Source: Tannerellaceae bacterium | Lineage (GTDB): Bacteria; Bacteroidota; Bacteroidia; Bacteroidales; Tannerellaceae | Direction: 5' to 3' | Assembly (NCBI GenBank): GCA_031278605.1 | Contig: JAITKB010000100.1 | Span: 1-45,738 of the forward strand | DNA length: 45,738 bases | Part shown: piece by piece, positions 23,243 through 31,720 of the stretch | Numbering within the stretch: the first letter of the stretch is position 1 | Layout of the letters: each line of letters starts with the position of its first letter | Notes under the pieces: model-generated | The model's database searches: none | Told to the model about the DNA's origin: nothing | The model's input: the letters and a program-made list of their open reading frames with translations, nothing else | Program-made: the position numbers and the translations under genes

Positions 23243-26200
23243 TTAAAAATTAAGAACCATTCCAAGCAGAAAGGAGCGCGATTGCGGGTATTGTCCCCGA
23301 TCCACGGAGATGGTCGACACCTCAGGCTCAAAGCCACTGTATCGGGTGACTGTAAACAGGTTTTGCATCGCCAGGTAAATCCTGAATGAAGGTATCACGG
23401 CCCGGATGGAAGAAGAAGGGGTATGGTTGTAGCCCAGCTGCATGGTTTTCAGCCTCAGGTACGAACCGTCTTCAATGTAGAAATCCGAGTTCCTGTAATT
23501 GCGCGTATTCCGGGTGAGATCCTGTGTGACAATGGGAAGGCTTGCGGAGGAATTTTCTCCCCGCCAATAGGCATCCATGTAATCCGCTCGCACGTTCTGA
23601 CGCCCGTCGAATCGCACGAAATAATATTTGGCGGCATTGTAAATATCGTTTCCCCAGACGCCCTGGAAAAGCAAATTCAGATCAAAGCGCTTGTATTGGG
23701 CATCCAGCGAGAGGCCATAGGTTATGTCCGGGATGGGATTCCCGATGAACGTCATGTCGCCGTCGTCGATGCGTCCGTTGTCGTTCAAATCTTTGAATTT
23801 GAAATCTCCCGGCAGCGCCTCCGGCTGGATTTTAGCCCCGTCCTTTGTGTACCGGTCTATCTCGGCTTGATTCCGGAAAATGTGATCGGTTTGGTAGCCG
23901 TAGAATTGCCCGTAGGGCTTTCCTACTTCGCTGCGGATCATATTGCCCAATGCACCCTGGAAGTCTATCAGTACGTAGTCGTAGGCAAAGCTGGAGATCA
24001 GGGAGCCGGAAGTGCCCAGGTTGACTACTTTGTTTTTGACGGTGGCAAGGTTTAGATTCACATTGTAGGAGAAGTCCCTCAGGCTCTCTTTGTAGGAAAT
24101 CGCAAATTCAAATCCCTTGTTTTCCAAACCTCCCACGTTGCGCACGATGCTGCTTGAGCCGGAAATCTGGGGTATCTGCTGAGAAAGGAGAATGTCGTTG
24201 GTTTTGCGGATGTAATAATCGACCGTAACCTCCATTTTCCCGTTAAGGAACATCAGGTCGAGGCCTGCGTTCGACTGCGTAGAGGTTTCCCATTGCGCCT
24301 CGGCATTCCCAATGCCCGAAAGCCCGGAACCGTTCAGCCTTACCTGGCCGGAACCAAGCGTATAATACTGGCGTTGCGTAATGGGAGTCAGATAGGGATA
24401 ATAGGAATCAATGTTCTCGTTCCCCAATTCCCCATACCCAAGCCGGACTTTCACGTTATTCAGCCAGGTCAGATCCAGGTTTTTGAAGAAACTTTCTTCG
24501 GATAGTTTCCAGGCCAGAGCCGCCGAAGGGAATACGCCCCATCGGTTGGAACCGATGAAACGCGAAGAGCCGTCGCTCCTTATACTGCCTGTCAGCAGGT
24601 AGCGGTTTTTAAAGTTATAGTTGATTCTTCCCAGATAGGACAGCATGGCAAGGGAAGCCCCTGTGCCGTTTGCCTGGGGGTTGTCGGTGGCGGAATTGAA
24701 ATACCAGTATTCTTCTTTCTCTATCGGGACGTTTTGTTTGGTGACGTCGTACTGATCCCGGTTGTACTCCCTGGCAGAGATGGCCGCCATTGCGGTTATC
24801 TCGTGGACGTCGCTGAAGTTCCTACGGTACGTTAGGATGTTCTCCAGGGTCCAGTCGATCATCCGGGAAGTACTTCGCCTTACGGTGTTGATGGATTCGG
24901 AATTGTCCATTGTTTCGTAATACACCGGGGTAAAGCCGCTGTTGTAACTTCCGTCGTGGCGGATGCCGAACCGCGAATTGAAGTTCAAGTCTTTCATCAG
25001 ATTGACTTCCGCATTGAAATTCCCCACTAAATACGTCCTTCGGTTCTTGTCGTTGTTCCGGGCTATCCTTCCGGCCGGATTGCCCAAACGTATTTTGCTT
25101 ATTCCGGAATAATAATCCGTCTCGGGATTTATAACGGAAATGTCCGGAGGTGCAATGAGGGAAGACAGGAAAATACTCGTCGGATCGAAATTCTTGAAGT
25201 CCGTAAAGACTGCCGAAAGCGACGTAGAAAGATTGAGGAAATTGCCGACCTTCATGGTGTTATTCTGGGCAAAGGAATACTTGGCATAATCCGTAGACCG
25301 GATAATCCCGTCCTTCCGGTAATAATTGGCGCTGAACAAAGACGTAATCCGATCGCCTCCCCCGGATAAACTGATGTTGTAGTTCTGAATTTTCCCAACG
25401 CGCGAGACCTCCTTGAACCAGTCCGTATCGGGCAGGCCGCCGGTGTTTGCATACAGCGGATCCTGACCGGCATTGGCGTAAGCCTCGTTCGAGAGGGTGG
25501 CATATTCCTGGGAGTTGAGCATCTGCGGGCGGTTGGCAAGATTTTCAATTCCATCATATGCATTCACCTGCACCTTCAATGCTCCGCTTTTCCCTTTTTT
25601 CGTGGTAATCAGCACAACGCCGTTGGCTCCGCGCGAACCGTAAATGGCACAGGCCGAAGCATCCTTCAATATTTCCAGCGCTTCGATGTCGGTCGGATTT
25701 AAATAATTAATGTCGCCCATCGGGAAACCATCCACCACATAAAGAGGATCGGCATTATTTGTGGTCCCGATGCCCCTGATCTTAATAGCCGCCGTAGCAT
25801 CCGGCGAACCGGATTCCTGTACAACCAATACGCCGGCGGCTCTGCCTTGCAGGGCGGCAACCGGGGAGGCGGTAGCCATTTTAGTTAAATCCTCCGACTT
25901 GACGGATGAAACGGAACCTGTCAGATCGCTTTTCCGCACCGCACCGTAACCGATCACCACCACTTCGTCCAGCGCCTGGGTGTTTTCCGTCAGTTCAATC
26001 ACGAGCGAGGTTTGGTTCCCCGGGTTTATCTCCCGCGTTATATAGCCGATAAAGGAAACGCTTAGCACGGCTCCGGAGGAAACCTCCAGCGTAAACTTAC
26101 CGTCTGTTGCCGTGATAGTGCCGTTGGAGGTTCCTTTTTCCACCACGTTTGCTCCGATGATCGGTTCGCCCGTCACATCCGTGACAAGGCCGCTTATCCG

Positions 26201-26614
26201 CCTTGTCGCCTGCTGTGTGCGGGTTATGTCGCCCCGTTTGCTCAATACGATGTGGGTTCCTTCCATGGAATAATCAATATCCGTATTCCTGAGCAGGTGA
26301 CTCAATACGTAACTGACCGGTTTGCCTTTCACCCTTAGCGATACCTTGCGATTCACATTCACCTGATTGTTGTAGACAAAAAGGTAGTCTGTCTGGCTTT
26401 CGATTTCGTTCAATATTTCGTCCAACGGTGCAATGCGCTTATGAATACTCACGCGGGCGTTTTGCGAATGTGTGTCGGCAGCATAGGCGCAAAAGACACA
26501 GATTGTCAATAGCAATGAGATTAGCCGCATAATTCTGAAGATTTGTTTAAAAAAGGATTGTTTAGGCCGGGGATTTTTCGGGCGATTCCCTCCCGGCAAA
26601 GATTTATTTTTCAT
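23243..26614 (-). CDS. SusC/RagA TonB-linked outer-membrane transporter with STN domain
   Basis: The 1123-residue transporter has a long N-terminal signal region (about 1-50), an STN domain (about 58-125: APLDEILNEIESQTDYLFVY), a carboxypeptidase-D-like beta domain (about 138-210), the TonB box region DEVVVIGYG (217-225), the plug (about 226-345, with CAIYGSRGANGVVLITTKKG) and a 22-strand barrel ending in an aromatic residue (SFLLGMVLNF). It imports oligosaccharides with the SusD lid. The STN domain usually signals control by an ECF sigma/FecR pair, yet none is adjacent; one is 7 kb away on the other strand. It is the first gene of the locus and its leader lies opposite a possible antisense RNA. 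Confidence 0.97.
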   Translation of the reverse strand: MKNKSLPGGNRPKNPRPKQSFFKQIFRIMRLISLLLTICVFCAYAADTHSQNARVSIHKRIAPLDEILNEIESQTDYLFVYNNQVNVNRKVSLRVKGKPVSYVLSHLLRNTDIDYSMEGTHIVLSKRGDITRTQQATRRISGLVTDVTGEPIIGANVVEKGTSNGTITATDGKFTLEVSSGAVLSVSFIGYITREINPGNQTSLVIELTENTQALDEVVVIGYGAVRKSDLTGSVSSVKSEDLTKMATASPVAALQGRAAGVLVVQESGSPDATAAIKIRGIGTTNNADPLYVVDGFPMGDINYLNPTDIEALEILKDASACAIYGSRGANGVVLITTKKGKSGALKVQVNAYDGIENLANRPQMLNSQEYATLSNEAYANAGQDPLYANTGGLPDTDWFKEVSRVGKIQNYNISLSGGGDRITSLFSANYYRKDGIIRSTDYAKYSFAQNNTMKVGNFLNLSTSLSAVFTDFKNFDPTSIFLSSLIAPPDISVINPETDYYSGISKIRLGNPAGRIARNNDKNRRTYLVGNFNAEVNLMKDLNFNSRFGIRHDGSYNSGFTPVYYETMDNSESINTVRRSTSRMIDWTLENILTYRRNFSDVHEITAMAAISAREYNRDQYDVTKQNVPIEKEEYWYFNSATDNPQANGTGASLAMLSYLGRINYNFKNRYLLTGSIRSDGSSRFIGSNRWGVFPSAALAWKLSEESFFKNLDLTWLNNVKVRLGYGELGNENIDSYYPYLTPITQRQYYTLGSGQVRLNGSGLSGIGNAEAQWETSTQSNAGLDLMFLNGKMEVTVDYYIRKTNDILLSQQIPQISGSSSIVRNVGGLENKGFEFAISYKESLRDFSYNVNLNLATVKNKVVNLGTSGSLISSFAYDYVLIDFQGALGNMIRSEVGKPYGQFYGYQTDHIFRNQAEIDRYTKDGAKIQPEALPGDFKFKDLNDNGRIDDGDMTFIGNPIPDITYGLSLDAQYKRFDLNLLFQGVWGNDIYNAAKYYFVRFDGRQNVRADYMDAYWRGENSSASLPIVTQDLTRNTRNYRNSDFYIEDGSYLRLKTMQLGYNHTPSSSIRAVIPSFRIYLAMQNLFTVTRYSGFEPEVSTISVDRGQYPQSRSFLLGMVLNF

Positions 26615-26621
26615 ACATTTG
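26614..26621 (+). promoter_or_regulatory. Plus-strand -7 element opposite the susC start
   Basis: TACATTTG matches TAnnTTTG exactly. A start near 26628 would transcribe the strand opposite the susC leader toward the terminator at 26671-26714. A -33 TTTG was not found at the expected spacing. Confidence 0.4.
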
Positions 26622-26627
26622 TAATGT

Positions 26628-26714
26628 TAATAGATAATTGATACAGTTGTTTTGAAATGTGTTGATTAGGGCCGGCAGATGGTGGTACATCTGCCGGCTT
26701 TCTTTCGTTTTTTT
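26628..26714 (+). ncRNA. Candidate cis-antisense small RNA of the susC leader
   Basis: A predicted transcript of about 87 bases begins after TACATTTG and ends at a strong terminator (stem 26671-26698, then TTTCTTTCGTTTTTTT). It is fully antisense to the upstream leader of susC. Bacteroides utilisation loci are known to carry such cis-encoded antisense RNAs (for example DonS) that repress susC. The assignment here is by position and signals only. Confidence 0.4.
26671..26714 (+). terminator. Plus-strand intrinsic terminator upstream of susC
   Basis: GCCGGCAGATG (26671-26681) pairs perfectly with CATCTGCCGGC (26688-26698), followed by a T-rich run to 26714. On the minus strand no T run follows, so its orientation is for plus-strand transcription although no plus-strand gene lies before it. 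Confidence 0.75.
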
Positions 26715-26880
26715 CCCGGGTTTTTTGATTATGTTACGTTCATAGGCAGTATAATTTTTAAGGGTAAACAAAATACATATCAAGTTAACAAACAGCTCTC
26801 TTCTCTCTTTCTTCTCTCGCCCTCCCTCGTTTTTAAATAGCAGTCTGTGGCGTAATAACCCTAACGGGAGGGCAAGCCCG

Positions 26881-27987
26881 TCACATACTTTTTTTCCTGT
26901 AACCCATTACAGCCAGGATGTTGAAGACCACCAGGAATACACCCGTCTTGAGCAAATGGGGGAGAATATCCGCAAAACCGCTGCCTTTTAGATAAACAAG
27001 CCGCATCACTTCTATGAAGTAGCGCACGGGATTAAATGTCGCAACCCCCTGCGCCCAGCCGGGCATACTGCTGATGGGAGTAAACAGCCCGCCCAGCAGG
27101 ATAAAGATGACAAGGAGAAAGAAAACCACCAGCATGGCCTGCTGCTGGCTTTGGGCGAAATTCGAAATCATCAGTCCAAAGCCCGTGAAGGCGAGCAGAT
27201 AGAAAAACGCAAAAACAAAGATAACCACCATATTCCCGGACGGCAGCAAACCATAGATCAGCCAAGATAGCAGCATCCCGATGCTGAGGTTCACCAGACC
27301 AATCACCCAGAACGGAATCAGCTTGGCCAGTATAAACACACTGCGTGACACCGGCGTGACATTCATCTGCTCCATCGTCCCCATCTCCTTTTCCCGCACG
27401 ATGTTCATGGCCGACAGCATCGCCCCCATGACGGAAACAAGGACCACAATCACGCCCGGCACCATGAGGTTTTGGTAATGCATCCTGAGATTGTACTTAT
27501 AATAAGGCTTCACAACCGCCATGGCTTGCATATTGCCTGGCTCACCCTGCACCGAGGCATTGAAATCCTGGATGATGTTCCCCATGTACAGCACCCCCAA
27601 TCCGGCCTTTTGCCCATTCAGCGCATCCACCGACAGCATCACTTCCGATGCGATGCCGTTTACGCACCTCTTCTCAAAGCCGGCGGGGATTTCCAGGATC
27701 AGATCCGATTCCCCCTCCTCCACACTTTCCAGCGCCTCGGCATACGTTGTGCGGTAGGCCGAAAGCTTAAAGAAACCCGACGAAATCACCTTCTCACGCA
27801 AGCGAACGGAATACGAACCCCGGTCATTATCCACCACACAGAGCTGAATATCCTTGTGCTCGAACGTAGCCGCCCAGGGCAACACAGATAGCTGTATCAC
27901 CGGTAGTCCGAAGATAAGCCTCACCATGAACTTGTTCCTGAATATCTGCAGAAACTCCTTTTTCAATAAAAACCTCAGCGCCCTCAT
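26881..27987 (-). CDS. ABC-2 type exporter permease (YbhR/YhhJ-like)
   Basis: The 368-residue permease has an N-terminal amphipathic segment (LRFLLKKEFLQIFRNK), one transmembrane helix, a large periplasmic domain (about 50-175) and five C-terminal helices. The conserved NIVREKEMGTMEQMNVTPVSR segment is typical of ABC-2 permeases of drug exporters. The end reads GYRKKSM. Its ATG overlaps the stop of the other permease by four bases (ATGA), so the pair is translated together and probably forms a heterodimer. It is the last gene of the TetR-TolC-HlyD-ABC operon. Confidence 0.92.
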   Translation of the reverse strand: MRALRFLLKKEFLQIFRNKFMVRLIFGLPVIQLSVLPWAATFEHKDIQLCVVDNDRGSYSVRLREKVISSGFFKLSAYRTTYAEALESVEEGESDLILEIPAGFEKRCVNGIASEVMLSVDALNGQKAGLGVLYMGNIIQDFNASVQGEPGNMQAMAVVKPYYKYNLRMHYQNLMVPGVIVVLVSVMGAMLSAMNIVREKEMGTMEQMNVTPVSRSVFILAKLIPFWVIGLVNLSIGMLLSWLIYGLLPSGNMVVIFVFAFFYLLAFTGFGLMISNFAQSQQQAMLVVFFLLVIFILLGGLFTPISSMPGWAQGVATFNPVRYFIEVMRLVYLKGSGFADILPHLLKTGVFLVVFNILAVMGYRKKSM

Positions 27988-29087
27988 AACTTGTTCTTAA
28001 ACTTTTTAATACTCACCACCGTGAAAAACGCACACATACCCGAGAGGATAAGAAACTGCCGCCAAACCGCCTCAAAGCCCAGTCCCTTGATCATCACATC
28101 GCGCAGAGCCTCAATAAACCACCGGGCCGGCACCACGTGTGACAGCACCCGGAGCGCCCCCGGCATACTCTCCACCGGGAACACCAGGCCCGATAACAGG
28201 ATAGCCGGCAACATCAAACCCACCCCGGCGGCAATCATGGCCGTTTGCTGTGTCTCGGCAATGGTAGAAATGAGCATCCCGATCGAAAGCGACGTAAAGA
28301 TATACACCAGCGAAAAGGCCAGCAGCAACGCCAGGTTACCGCGGATGGGAACCCCTATCGCCACGTTCGAAAGGACAAGGATCAACGCCACGTCGACCAG
28401 CGAAACCAGCACATAAGGAATCGCCTTGGCTATAATAATCACCCTCGGTCTGAGGGGCGAAACCAGCAGGACTTCCATCGTCCCCAGTTCCTTTTCCCGC
28501 ACAACGGCGATGGAGGTCATTGTAGCGCAGATAAGCAAAAGCACCATCCCCTGCAGCCCCGGCACAATACTGAAAGAGCTTAAAAGCTGAGGATTGTACA
28601 GCATCTTGACCTCCGTAACGATTCCGCTTCCCGGCTCTTTTGCCTGCCCCCCGGCTCGGAGATGATCCATTACCTCGGCCTGGAGGTAATTCGCCATCGC
28701 TGCCGCCTGGTTCGGATCCGAAGCGTCCACCAGCACCTGGACTTCGAGGACATCCCCCCGCAAAGGCTCCCCTCCAAATCCCGGAGGGAAGACAACCCCC
28801 ATTGCACAGAGCCCTTTGCGGAAGGCCCCCTCCAGTTCCCCGGGCCCTTTTACCTCGCCCACCCACTCAAAGTAGGCATTGCCCCGTAGCTTCTCTACCA
28901 AAGCCCTCGAGTCTGCCGATTGGGCCTCGTCCATCACCACAAAGGGAATATGCTTTATTTCCGTCGATACCGCATAGCTAAGCACCGCCATTTGAACAAG
29001 GGGAAACAGGCACATCATCAACAGGCTCAGCGGATCCCGCAGGATGTGCAGAAATTCCTTCTTTATAAAACTCCCTAGCGTTCTCAT
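27984..29087 (-). CDS. ABC-2 type exporter permease (YbhS-like)
   Basis: This 367-residue protein has the same layout as the permease encoded after it: LGSFIKKEFLHILRDP, a single N-terminal helix, a periplasmic domain, and a C-terminal membrane half holding VVREKELGTMEVLLVSPLRP. The sequences differ enough to suggest distinct halves of a heterodimer. ATGA overlaps link it to both neighbours. In the E. coli YbhFSR system the homologues export drugs or sodium; the substrate here is unknown. Confidence 0.92.
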   Translation of the reverse strand: MRTLGSFIKKEFLHILRDPLSLLMMCLFPLVQMAVLSYAVSTEIKHIPFVVMDEAQSADSRALVEKLRGNAYFEWVGEVKGPGELEGAFRKGLCAMGVVFPPGFGGEPLRGDVLEVQVLVDASDPNQAAAMANYLQAEVMDHLRAGGQAKEPGSGIVTEVKMLYNPQLLSSFSIVPGLQGMVLLLICATMTSIAVVREKELGTMEVLLVSPLRPRVIIIAKAIPYVLVSLVDVALILVLSNVAIGVPIRGNLALLLAFSLVYIFTSLSIGMLISTIAETQQTAMIAAGVGLMLPAILLSGLVFPVESMPGALRVLSHVVPARWFIEALRDVMIKGLGFEAVWRQFLILSGMCAFFTVVSIKKFKNKL

Positions 29088-29821
29088 GACACCCCCCGTT
29101 TAGCCTTTTGCGCCAGGGCGAAGAAGACCTCCTGCATGGAAGAAGCCCCGAACTTTTGCTTCAGCTCCCGGGGCGAGGCCAAGGCGCGTACCTCCCCATC
29201 CACCAGAATAGAGACCCGGTTACAATACTCCGCCTCGTCCATATAATGTGTTGTAACGAACGAAGTAACTCCGCGGTTAGCCGCCTCGTAAATCATCTCC
29301 CAGAACTTCCGCCTGGCTATCGGGTCCACGCCGGCCGTGGGTTCATCCAGGAACACAATCTCCGGCGAATGGAACGTCGATACGGCAAAAGCCACCTTCT
29401 GCTTTACCCCTTCGGGGAGCGAACCCACCAGGAGAGCCTTCCCCGCCTCGAGTTCCAGCCCCTCGATCACTCCTGCCATTTTGGCCTTTATCTCCTTTCT
29501 GCCCATGCCGTAGATTCCCCCGAAAAGCTCCAGGTTTTCTGCCGTTGTAAGATCCTCGTACAGGGAGAACTTCTGGCTCATGTAGCCGATGCTGCGCTTG
29601 ATCTTTTCCGATTCCCGGTACACATCAAACCCCGCCACGCGGCCCTTGCCCGAGGTGGGGGTGAGCAGTCCGCAAAGCATCCGCATGGCCGTTGTTTTCC
29701 CTGCGCCGTTGGCTCCCAGGAAGCCAAAGATCTCGCCCTTCACCACCTCAAAACTCAGGTTGCGCACGGCTCCGAAGCGGCCGAAATATTTGCATAAATT
29801 ATGCACTTCAATCACTTTCAT
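29084..29821 (-). CDS. ABC transporter ATPase (second subunit)
   Basis: The 245-residue nucleotide-binding subunit has Walker A GANGAGKTT, Q-loop IGYMSQKFSLYED, Walker B IVFLDEPTAGVD and H-loop TTHYMDEAE. Its signature loop is LPEGVKQK instead of LSGGQ. With the first ATPase it would form one good site (its Walker A, Q and H with the first subunit's LSGGMKQ). The ATG at 29821 overlaps the first ATPase stop as ATGA; an earlier in-frame start is TTG and is less likely. In YbhF-like systems the two nucleotide-binding domains are fused in one protein; here they are separate. Confidence 0.93.
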   Translation of the reverse strand: MKVIEVHNLCKYFGRFGAVRNLSFEVVKGEIFGFLGANGAGKTTAMRMLCGLLTPTSGKGRVAGFDVYRESEKIKRSIGYMSQKFSLYEDLTTAENLELFGGIYGMGRKEIKAKMAGVIEGLELEAGKALLVGSLPEGVKQKVAFAVSTFHSPEIVFLDEPTAGVDPIARRKFWEMIYEAANRGVTSFVTTHYMDEAEYCNRVSILVDGEVRALASPRELKQKFGASSMQEVFFALAQKAKRGVS

Positions 29822-30717
29822 CGTTTCTTCATTAATTGTATAAAACAATCCTCAATGCTGGGTGTCACCTCCTCGGCCTCCGAGGAAGGATACCGGATAA
29901 CCCGCTCAGCCCCCTCATGGAATACCACGCGAAGGGATTCCCCCGAAATGTAACAGAAGCGCACGTTGCTTTGCGTCCTAAGCTGCTCGAGAAGGAGGTA
30001 GTTATTCTCCGCTCTTGTTTTGTAGAGCGTAAAGGGATAGGAGGCCACCAGGTTCGCCGGCGTGTTGGTTGAAAGCACTTCGCCGCCTTGTATAAGGGCG
30101 ATGCGATCACAAAGCGAGGCCTCGTCCATGTACGGCGTAGAGACGAAGATGCACATCCCTTCGTCCTTCAGGTTCTTCAGTATGTCCCAGAACTCCCGCC
30201 GGCTCACGGCGTCAACGCCCGTTGTGGGCTCGTCAAGAAGGAGAACTGCCGGGCGGCGGACCAGGGCGCAGCAAAGGGCCAGCTTTTGCTTCATCCCGCC
30301 CGACAGCTTCCCTGCCCGGCGCTTCTTAAAAGGTTCTATCTGACGGTATATATCGGCAATGAGATCGTAGTTCTCCCGCACCGTGGCCCCCGATACGGTG
30401 GCAAAGAACTCCAGGTTCTCTTCCACCGAAAGATCGCAGTAGAGGGAAAACCGTCCGGGCATATAGCCCACGCGGCGGCGTATTTCGCGGTAATCCTTCA
30501 CCACGTCAAAGCCCTCCACCGTGGCTTTCCCGCTGCTGGGGGTGAGCAGCGTGGCCAGGATCCGAAAGAGTGAGGTCTTTCCCGCCCCGTCGGGGCCGAT
30601 CAGCCCGAAGAGTTCGCCCTGTCCGATTTCCAGGCTGACGTTCTTCAAGGCCGTTGCCCGATGTTTTTCCTTCCCGTAACTTTTGGAAAGGTCCTGTATG
30701 AATATGGCTGTTTGCAT
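29818..30717 (-). CDS. ABC transporter ATPase (first subunit, degenerate site)
   Basis: The 299-residue subunit has Walker A GPDGAGKTS, signature LSGGMKQK and Walker B VLLLDEPTTGVD. The Q-loop Gln is replaced (VGYMPGRFSLY) and the H-loop His is Pro (VSTPYMDEAS), so its own site should hydrolyse poorly. A C-terminal extension (about 215-299) is unlike ordinary nucleotide-binding subunits. The ATG is at 30717; a 77-base gap separates it from the HlyD stop, the only real gap in the operon. Confidence 0.92.
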   Translation of the reverse strand: MQTAIFIQDLSKSYGKEKHRATALKNVSLEIGQGELFGLIGPDGAGKTSLFRILATLLTPSSGKATVEGFDVVKDYREIRRRVGYMPGRFSLYCDLSVEENLEFFATVSGATVRENYDLIADIYRQIEPFKKRRAGKLSGGMKQKLALCCALVRRPAVLLLDEPTTGVDAVSRREFWDILKNLKDEGMCIFVSTPYMDEASLCDRIALIQGGEVLSTNTPANLVASYPFTLYKTRAENNYLLLEQLRTQSNVRFCYISGESLRVVFHEGAERVIRYPSSEAEEVTPSIEDCFIQLMKKR

Positions 30718-30794
30718 CTTTTTTGCCTCAGTTTACAGGGGGGAGGGAAATCCGGGCCGTTTCGGGGCAAAAGCCGCCTCCGGGACCTTTTCGA

Positions 30795-31718
30795 TCAATG
30801 AAAATCCACGTCGCCATACATGCCTGTTTTGATTAATCTGTTGGTGTTTTCCACTTTTATTTTCACGGCATACACCAGGTTTTGCCGTTCGTCGTGGGTT
30901 TGGATGGTTTTGGGCGTAAATTCGGCCTTATCCGAAATCCAGGTCACGGTGCCCGGATAGGTTTGGGAGGCATTGCCGCCAAAGTCGGCGTATACCGTTG
31001 CGCCTTGTCCCGTTTTCACGCCCTCCAGTTGCGAGGCGATGACGTAGGCACGCAGGAAAAGATGCTTCGTATCGGCTATCTTGTACAGGGCTTTGCCGGC
31101 AAGGGCCATCTCCTTCGCCTGGGCGTATTTGTAGAGCACCGTACCGTTCAGGGGATTGATGATGCGGTTCTTCTCTATTTGATGGTTTATCTGGGCAATC
31201 TGCACCTCGACGACCCTGTATTCCCCGTTGATGCCGTTGATGGAGGCGGCAAGTTGGTTTTGGAGAGCCGCCCGGTTGCTTTTCAGCACTTCCACGAGGG
31301 AGACGGCGTCGTCCACCTGTTTTTCGGTAGCGGCCTTGTCGGCAAAGAGGTTCTCGAGGCGTTGTCTGTCGTTTTCGGCTTTGGTGATTTGCTCCTCTAC
31401 GGCCGCAATTTGTACCGCCATGTCCACGCGCCGCGTAAGGAGCGCCTGGGCGGTGGCCTCGAGCTGCAATTTCTTCAAATGGAGCGACACGGTGTCGATG
31501 TATCCTATGTATTGCCCTTCGACGAGGAAGTCGCCTTCGGTAAGATTTAACGCTTCAATCTTGCCTGTGCCTTCGGCTGCGACGAGGATTTCGGTCGCCT
31601 CAAACGTACCTGAAGCGTCGTGATTGAACTTGTTTGTCCGGCAGGTTGTGAGGCAGATCGCCGCCAGCGCCACCGGGAGCAGGATTTTTGTGTTCATGAT
31701 AATGTTTTTTGTGTTCAT
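30795..31718 (-). CDS. HlyD/YbhG-like periplasmic adaptor lipoprotein
   Basis: This 307-residue membrane-fusion protein links the inner-membrane pump to TolC. A lipoprotein signal (lipobox LTTC) is followed by a lipoyl half-motif (ILVAAEGTGKIEALNLTEGDFL), a coiled-coil hairpin (about 85-170: VEEQITKAENDRQRLENLFADK) and a beta-barrel region (LNGTVLYKYAQAKEM and beyond). I chose the ATG at 31718, since GGAG lies seven bases upstream inside the TolC gene's end. A second ATG at 31697 follows a repeated MNTK; the duplicated start also gives a lipoprotein signal. Confidence 0.9.
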   Translation of the reverse strand: MNTKNIIMNTKILLPVALAAICLTTCRTNKFNHDASGTFEATEILVAAEGTGKIEALNLTEGDFLVEGQYIGYIDTVSLHLKKLQLEATAQALLTRRVDMAVQIAAVEEQITKAENDRQRLENLFADKAATEKQVDDAVSLVEVLKSNRAALQNQLAASINGINGEYRVVEVQIAQINHQIEKNRIINPLNGTVLYKYAQAKEMALAGKALYKIADTKHLFLRAYVIASQLEGVKTGQGATVYADFGGNASQTYPGTVTWISDKAEFTPKTIQTHDERQNLVYAVKIKVENTNRLIKTGMYGDVDFH

Positions 31719-31720
31719 GA

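Noticed and set aside
26791..26830. Pyrimidine-rich tract upstream of susC as a regulatory element
   Set aside because: It is only a compositional run (C and T on the plus strand) with no palindrome or consensus element that I can name.
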